DNA of 52,722 bases from Acinetobacter celticus. Lineage in GTDB: Bacteria > Pseudomonadota > Gammaproteobacteria > Pseudomonadales > Moraxellaceae. Both the position numbers and the translations under genes were made by a program. The stretch covers positions 1 through 52,722 of the forward strand of contig NZ_MBDL01000002.1 in the NCBI RefSeq assembly GCF_001707755.1, written 5' to 3'. Positions within the stretch are counted from its first letter, which is position 1. The number at the start of each line of letters is the position of its first letter. Of this stretch, positions 47,773 to 52,722 are shown one piece after another. Below the pieces are notes generated by a model, which saw nothing but the letters and a program-made list of their open reading frames with translations, made no database searches and was not told the origin of the DNA.

Positions 47773-47806
47773 GTTTTCTATAACAACCTCAATCTTAGTT
47801 CATAAA

Positions 47807-47833
47807 AAATCTCTGTCGATGCAGAGATTTTTT
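47807..47833 (+). terminator. Terminator after the Sel1 gene
   Basis: AAATCTCTG (47807-47815) and CAGAGATTT (47822-47830) with six-base loop, followed by T's. Works in both directions. Confidence 0.82.
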
Positions 47834-47889
47834 ATGAACGCCTTTCTCTTATTTATGCAATAAATTTATAAAAATCTTATTTTTACAAA

Positions 47890-48816
47890 TTAAGCCCACC
47901 ATAGGGTAATCAATAGGCTGATGATGATAAAACCTAAAATAGTGCTCATTAACAGAGGTGTTAAGGTTTCATCCTTCAAACCATAAGCCTGTCCCAACAT
48001 ACCAAACATGGTTGGCATTGGTAAGGCCGCTATAATTGTGCCTGCATACAACATTTCCTGACTGACATCGGTTAAATATTTCAAACCCAAATAAACCAGT
48101 AGTGGCATCATCATATTGCTGGAAAGAACCAAATAGATGCTCTGTTTATTAACATGTTTCAGTGTTAATCCAACAATTCCTCCGCCAATAGCAAACAATG
48201 CTAAAGGAGATGCTGTTTGCCCTAATAAGACCAATACTTGATTCAGTTGATGCGGAATTTTAATTTGAAAAACCGCCCCTAAAATACCCAACATCACGCC
48301 CATAAATAACGGATTTTTCAATAGCATCAATACGGTTTTTTGGATGATTTTAAAAATATTGGCTTTTTTCTGTGCCCCTATTTCCGCCAAAATGAGTACT
48401 GTAGGAACCAGTAAAACACTTTCAATAATGACCACTAGCGAAGTATAGGTCATAGCACTTTGCCCCATAAGCAAAGTCAAAACCGCTGTCCCGATTAACC
48501 CAGTATTGGACATACCCGCGCCTAAAGCCAAGACTGCCGATTGTGAAAAATTATTTTTAAACACCTGTAAAACTACAAAAAAGGCTGCACCATAGAGCAG
48601 TAAAGTCACACTGCTATACACCAAGAAATAACCTGGGTACCAAATTTGTTGTAAGTCTTTAGACGCGAGGGACTGCAAAAATAAGGCGGGCAATGCAATT
48701 TTAATGACAAAAGAGCCAATTGTTCCAACCTGATCTTTTGTCAGTAAGTGGCATTTAACAGCAAGATATCCCAAGGCCAATAAAAAAAATATGGGCACAA
48801 TGATCTCAAAGACCAT
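47890..48816 (-). CDS. AEC-family (auxin efflux carrier) transporter
   Basis: 308 residues, about ten transmembrane helices starting VFEIIVPIFFLLALGYLAVK. Family pattern: an internal repeat with LGAGMSNTGLIGTAVL and SNMMMPLLVYLGLKYL, then AALPMPTMFGMLGQAYG. Members move organic acids or auxin-like compounds. No substrate clue from neighbours. Confidence 0.85.
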   Translation of the reverse strand: MVFEIIVPIFFLLALGYLAVKCHLLTKDQVGTIGSFVIKIALPALFLQSLASKDLQQIWYPGYFLVYSSVTLLLYGAAFFVVLQVFKNNFSQSAVLALGAGMSNTGLIGTAVLTLLMGQSAMTYTSLVVIIESVLLVPTVLILAEIGAQKKANIFKIIQKTVLMLLKNPLFMGVMLGILGAVFQIKIPHQLNQVLVLLGQTASPLALFAIGGGIVGLTLKHVNKQSIYLVLSSNMMMPLLVYLGLKYLTDVSQEMLYAGTIIAALPMPTMFGMLGQAYGLKDETLTPLLMSTILGFIIISLLITLWWA

Positions 48817-48907
48817 TTTTGACTGTCCTATGTGATGAAAATAAAAGGGGCTTAAATCATAGAATGATCTTGTAATTTAAACCCGTTATTTCAAACTCAA
48901 TTGAAGA

Positions 48908-50017
48908 TTAAAATGCTTGAAATAAACCGCTTAACCCGTGGGGTTGGCAACGTAAATACTGCGGGGTAATACGCACGGTTTCGCCCAGTTCAGCAGCTGC
49001 ATGCCACGGCCAACGAGGGTCATATAAAATCACCCGTGCTATGCCAATTGCATCGGCCTGTTCGTATTGCAAAATCCCTTCCGCTTGCATGGCTTCTGTA
49101 ATTAAGCCCACAGCAATGACTGGAATATTCACGGTTTTTTTAATGGCTTCAGCAAATGGCACTTGAAAGCCAGCATGTATGTCCAGTTTCTGCTCGACAT
49201 GCAAGCCTCCACTAGACACATGAATATAAACTGCGCCCAGTTGCTCTAAAGCTTTAGATAAGCCAATAGAAGACTCTACATCCCAACTGGCGACATCATC
49301 CATCCAATCTGTAGCAGAAAGGCGTACACCTATTGGAAAACCTTCAGGCACTGCATTTTTCATTGCCTGAAAAACTTCTAAAGTCAGGCGAATACGGTTG
49401 GCGAAGCTCCCGCCATATTCATCGGTACGTTGGTTCGACAATGGCGACATAAATTGATGGAGCAAATAACCATGTGCGGCATGTAATTCAATTAAGTCAA
49501 ATCCTGCATCTACGGCACGTTTTGCCGACGCTGCAAAGTCAGCAATCAGCTGCTGAATGTCTGCAACTGTCATCGCATGTGGCGCATGGTCTTGCGGATA
49601 AAAAGGGAGATTACTGGCAGAAATCGTTTGCCAACCCTGTGCATGACTCGGTGCCAATTGACCACGACCATCCCAAGGTTTATCTGTCGAGGCCTTACGG
49701 CCTGCATGCGCCAACTGGATGCCAATGGGCATAGGTGATAGGCTTTTCACTTTAACCAGTAATGCTTTTAATTGCGCACCTTGCAAGTCATTCCATAAGC
49801 CTAAATCGGCATAGCTAATACGACCTTCAGGTTGAACAGCTGTGGCTTCTATAATACACAACCCTGCACCCGACAATGCATAATTGGCCCATTGCTGTTC
49901 ATGCCAATAACTCAGTTCGCCCTGCTCATTGGCCGAATATTGGCACATGGGTGCAATGACAATTTTATTGCTCAATTGCAATTGGCCAAATTGGATTGGT
50001 TGGAATAATAAAGACAC
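48908..50017 (-). CDS. Old yellow enzyme family NADPH:flavin oxidoreductase (YqjM-like)
   Basis: 369 residues from GTG 50017; an ATG at 50023 has AAGGAG directly against it, so the GTG at six bases is favoured. FMN-dependent barrel with APMCQYSA (YqjM-type Cys), HAGRKAS, catalytic HAAHGYLLHQFMSPLSNQRTD and the C-terminal FMN loop. Reduces activated alkenes, physiological substrate unknown. It lies 25 bases after the TonB receptor stop, so it may be in the same transcript. Confidence 0.9.
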   Translation of the reverse strand: MSLLFQPIQFGQLQLSNKIVIAPMCQYSANEQGELSYWHEQQWANYALSGAGLCIIEATAVQPEGRISYADLGLWNDLQGAQLKALLVKVKSLSPMPIGIQLAHAGRKASTDKPWDGRGQLAPSHAQGWQTISASNLPFYPQDHAPHAMTVADIQQLIADFAASAKRAVDAGFDLIELHAAHGYLLHQFMSPLSNQRTDEYGGSFANRIRLTLEVFQAMKNAVPEGFPIGVRLSATDWMDDVASWDVESSIGLSKALEQLGAVYIHVSSGGLHVEQKLDIHAGFQVPFAEAIKKTVNIPVIAVGLITEAMQAEGILQYEQADAIGIARVILYDPRWPWHAAAELGETVRITPQYLRCQPHGLSGLFQAF

Positions 50018-50042
50018 GCTCATCTCCTTGCTGATTTACTTT

Positions 50043-52208
50043 TTAAAATACTTTTGTGACACTAAAGCCTGCGCTCCAGTTCATACCATCCGCTGGTTCA
50101 AAGAAACGACCATTACCATCATTTACAATCACAGAACCAATATAATTTTCATCAAATAGATTATCTGCGCGGACATACGTGCGTACTTTCCAATCCGCTT
50201 GTGTCCACACATAGCCTGCATTGGCAGATACCACGGTATAGCTTGGCGCTACGTCAGAATTAACATCATCGACATAGACTTTATCCATATAGCGGATATC
50301 AAGTCCTGCATTAAAGCCTGTTTCTGGTTGCCAACCGACTGCAGCAAAAGCCTGATTTTTAGCAATTCCTGGAATCAAGTTTCCTGATGGAATTGCTACT
50401 GCTTTCGGCTTAGTTGGATCGGATGGATTTGCAATTTCTGGTACAAATGCATCAAAAGTGGCATCAATATAGCTATAGCTGGCTTGTGCTGTTAAGTCAC
50501 GCCACAATGCTTTGTTCCAAGACAATTCAGCCCCTTCTCGCAAAGTTCGGTCAGCATTTCTAAATGTTGCTCGTCCATTTTCAGTACCAGCGGAGACAAT
50601 ATCATTTTGAGTTTTACTTTGGAAAATTGCTGCCGTGAAATTGCCCCATACGTTTTGCGCTTTGATACCTAACTCATAATTGTCACTGCTGGCAGGTTGC
50701 AAATTAAAGTTCATTCCATCATTGGCTGAATAAGCCATTTCCGTAAAAGTTGGGGTTTCAAAGCCTTTGGCATAGCTAATATAGGAAGTGAATTCAGGCG
50801 TCATTTTCCAAGTTAAAGCAATAGAAGGTAAGAGCTTGCTATAGTCGGTTTTACCACTATCATCGCCATTATTTTTATTTGGATCAGCATCAAATTTGAT
50901 GTAATGATCTTTTGATTGGTAATGGACATTGCTATAACGTAAGCCTGCATCTACAGTCCAGGCGGGTAGAAAGGTCCATGAGGCTTGTAAATACGGGTCT
51001 AAATTCCACAGCGTATTGTTTTCATTACGGCGTAAGTCACCTTTAACCCCATAATTCCCATTGGCATCAAAGTTCTCAAAACCTTTGCGCTCTTCATCCA
51101 TAGAATCAAAAGCTAAACCTGCCGTAAAACGCGTATTGGGCAATAAGTCTTTACCTGTCCAACGCAGATCAGTTCCGTAATAGTCACGGCTAAAATCAAT
51201 CACACCACCTGCATGACGTGGATTCGCTTGTGCGGTATTTGGAATTGACTGATATTGAGTGACTTCACGTTGCCCTGCATAAGCCATAGCATAAATTTCA
51301 TGCTGATCATTTAAAGGCTTTGACCAAGTTAAACCTGTTTGCGTCTGATTAATTTCTTTGCGTACATCAAATATATTTTTAGCATCATTGACTTGCTTAG
51401 GGTTCGCTTTCCACTGTTCACGCGTCAAACCTTGCGGATCATTTGCATGAATATCCACATGATTTACAATCCAGTTAATCTTAGAACCATCTTCCAAGTC
51501 CCATGTCAGTTTTGTATTACTTAGAACCTTTTGAGCAGCGCTGTGTTCACGATAACCATCCGTATCAAAATATGATGAACTGACCACATAGCTCGGTTCA
51601 CCCGCATTTTTTGCGCCACCTTGTAAAATGACATCTGCACGGTTTTTATTGTGACTTCCTGCCGAATAACCCAGTTCAATTGAGTCCTGACCAGAACCCT
51701 CTTTGCTCGTTGTTAAAATTGCCCCGCCCGATGAATTGCCATATAGCGAAGAAAATGGCCCACCCAGCACTTCAATGTGGCTCAAACTACTTAAATCAAT
51801 ATTCGAGGTTTGCCCTTGTCCATCTGGCATGGTGGCAGGAATACCATCTACATATATACGAACGCCACGTACCCCAAAAGTCGAACGCGCGCCAAAACCG
51901 CGCATCGAAAGTTGTAAATCTTGTGCATAATTTTCACGGTTATTCAACTGCAACCCTGGAACGCCTTTTAAGGTTTCCGTTAAGTTTACACCCACGTTAT
52001 TTTGATTTTTATCGGGTTCAATCCGATACACCGAAGCCGGTGTATTTAACCATGCCGTATCTGTACGGGTAACTTCTATTTGAATGGTTGGCAGTAAAAC
52101 AGGTTCCGTAGAACCTGTTTCTGCATATAAACACTGACAGATGCTTGCCGTTAGCCCCAGTAAAGTCATTTGAATCGGAAAATTAAACGCTTTACATTGC
52201 ATCGGCAC
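50043..52208 (-). CDS. pqqU: TonB-dependent receptor, YncD/PqqU type
   Basis: 721 residues. The plug and loops match E. coli YncD (PqqU) closely: LTETLKGVPGLQLNNRENYA, RGFGARSTFGVRGVRIYVDG, MPDGQGQTSNIDLSSL and GPFSSLYGNSSGGAI; later ADDPQGLTREQWKANPKQ-type sequence. Signal peptide to about residue 30. PqqU imports the cofactor PQQ across the outer membrane. Barrel ends in Phe (VTKVF). It is 15 bases after the stop of the OprB-type porin gene, so the two are probably one operon. Confidence 0.85.
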   Translation of the reverse strand: MPMQCKAFNFPIQMTLLGLTASICQCLYAETGSTEPVLLPTIQIEVTRTDTAWLNTPASVYRIEPDKNQNNVGVNLTETLKGVPGLQLNNRENYAQDLQLSMRGFGARSTFGVRGVRIYVDGIPATMPDGQGQTSNIDLSSLSHIEVLGGPFSSLYGNSSGGAILTTSKEGSGQDSIELGYSAGSHNKNRADVILQGGAKNAGEPSYVVSSSYFDTDGYREHSAAQKVLSNTKLTWDLEDGSKINWIVNHVDIHANDPQGLTREQWKANPKQVNDAKNIFDVRKEINQTQTGLTWSKPLNDQHEIYAMAYAGQREVTQYQSIPNTAQANPRHAGGVIDFSRDYYGTDLRWTGKDLLPNTRFTAGLAFDSMDEERKGFENFDANGNYGVKGDLRRNENNTLWNLDPYLQASWTFLPAWTVDAGLRYSNVHYQSKDHYIKFDADPNKNNGDDSGKTDYSKLLPSIALTWKMTPEFTSYISYAKGFETPTFTEMAYSANDGMNFNLQPASSDNYELGIKAQNVWGNFTAAIFQSKTQNDIVSAGTENGRATFRNADRTLREGAELSWNKALWRDLTAQASYSYIDATFDAFVPEIANPSDPTKPKAVAIPSGNLIPGIAKNQAFAAVGWQPETGFNAGLDIRYMDKVYVDDVNSDVAPSYTVVSANAGYVWTQADWKVRTYVRADNLFDENYIGSVIVNDGNGRFFEPADGMNWSAGFSVTKVF

Positions 52209-52223
52209 ACCCGCTTTTAATCA

Positions 52224-52722
52224 TTAGAATATTACTTTAGAGCTTAAACCAACCACCAAGGCGTTATCAACTTTATCGCTTGCCCCAGGATGGATAACAT
52301 ATTGAAGTAGTGGTCTTAACATAAATGATTTCAACGGGTAATACGAATAATTCAGTTCAATATTATATTCTTCACCTTTATTTAATATTTCTTTGGTACT
52401 GCGGAAACGCTCATTGACATGCACGCGGTTTACGCCTAAACCAATAATATCGTTTGGATGTCCGTCGAATGCACCAATATATTTCAAGCCAATTTGTTGT
52501 GAATGATCCACTTGGGTGGTTGTACGGTCATGGAACGTAAAGTTAGCAAAACTATGTAAACCACGACGGCCTTCGCCAGCAGAAGTTAATTGCTGTTCAA
52601 ATGAAATCCAACCGCCATAACTGCGGTCTTCGCCCACGGTTCCGGCTTTATAGGCAACATCATATTGGTTTTTAGCGTCATCGGCGGTGTTGTTCAGCAT
52701 ACCCACCCGATAACTTTCCCGG
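52224..52722 (-). CDS. Carbohydrate-selective porin OprB-like, C-terminal part
   Basis: The gene runs off the right edge (no stop or start upstream of 52706 in frame). The visible 166 residues are the end of an outer-membrane barrel: SYGGWISFEQQLTSAGEGRR, LGVNRVHVNERF, and final PLLQYVIHPGASDK with terminal VIF. This is the OprB-type sugar porin pattern. In Acinetobacter such porins often sit beside membrane PQQ glucose or quinate dehydrogenases (general knowledge). Confidence 0.8.
   Translation of the reverse strand, partial: RESYRVGMLNNTADDAKNQYDVAYKAGTVGEDRSYGGWISFEQQLTSAGEGRRGLHSFANFTFHDRTTTQVDHSQQIGLKYIGAFDGHPNDIIGLGVNRVHVNERFRSTKEILNKGEEYNIELNYSYYPLKSFMLRPLLQYVIHPGASDKVDNALVVGLSSKVIF

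Overview
The window looks like chromosomal DNA of an Acinetobacter species. It is AT-rich (judged by eye), its core proteins read as Acinetobacter/Moraxellaceae orthologues, and the operon layouts fit: trpA-accD-folC-SPOR, secA next to argJ, and yfiR-yfiN-yfiB. No phage, transposase, CRISPR array or plasmid backbone is visible. The exact species cannot be settled from the sequence alone.

Layout. 1-310 is a non-coding edge with promoter-like signals firing leftward out of the window. 311-2528 is a yfiRNB operon (periplasmic repressor, membrane GGDEF protein, OmpA-type lipoprotein). 2652-3058 is a minus-strand tRNA cluster (Pro-Arg-His-Pro in transcription order) with its own strong promoter. 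3211-9034 holds nadA, argJ, a small exported protein and secA. 9370-11574 is a plus-strand peroxiredoxin, a metallo-hydrolase and a phosphatase lipoprotein. 11594-15574 is the tightly coupled trpA-accD-folC-SPOR operon, each junction an ATGA overlap. It is separated from trpF-trpB (21743-23594) by about 6 kb carrying an NhaC-type antiporter, an AraC regulator with a divergent metal-dependent hydrolase, DUF2804, DUF1543 and a run of intergenic hairpins. 23760-26527 is a vitamin B12 module: cobalamin riboswitch, btuB, then a PduO-type adenosyltransferase. 26887-38801 is mostly small stand-alone genes, many with their own terminator: gph-like, thiD, DUF1176, NTF2-like, DUF2939, yegP, CHMI, yjdM, DUF488, SRPBCC, rraB, rluA, DUF1003 and hypotheticals.

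38947-41090 is the most accessory-looking part. It has a 44-aa zinc ribbon, a frameshifted vapB antitoxin gene without its toxin, an MltR-domain protein and an unrecognised protein. The last two are each preceded by copies of the same leader repeat. 41100-52722 returns to metabolism: an AcnD-type dehydratase, ygfZ, a sorbosone/PQQ-type dehydrogenase, a low-molecular-weight phosphatase gene with no canonical start codon, a Sel1-repeat protein, an AEC transporter, an OYE-type reductase, a YncD/PqqU-type TonB receptor and the end of an OprB-type sugar porin.

How the genes may work together. The B12 module imports and adenosylates cobalamin. The PqqU-like receptor, the sugar porin and the sorbosone/PQQ-type dehydrogenase suggest periplasmic sugar oxidation with scavenged PQQ (inference). 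The most unusual items are the ATT-start phosphatase, the repeated-leader gene pair, the decayed vapB with its palindromic operator still present, the degenerate YfiN active site and several unexplained intergenic palindromes. No complete new multi-gene system could be demonstrated from sequence alone.
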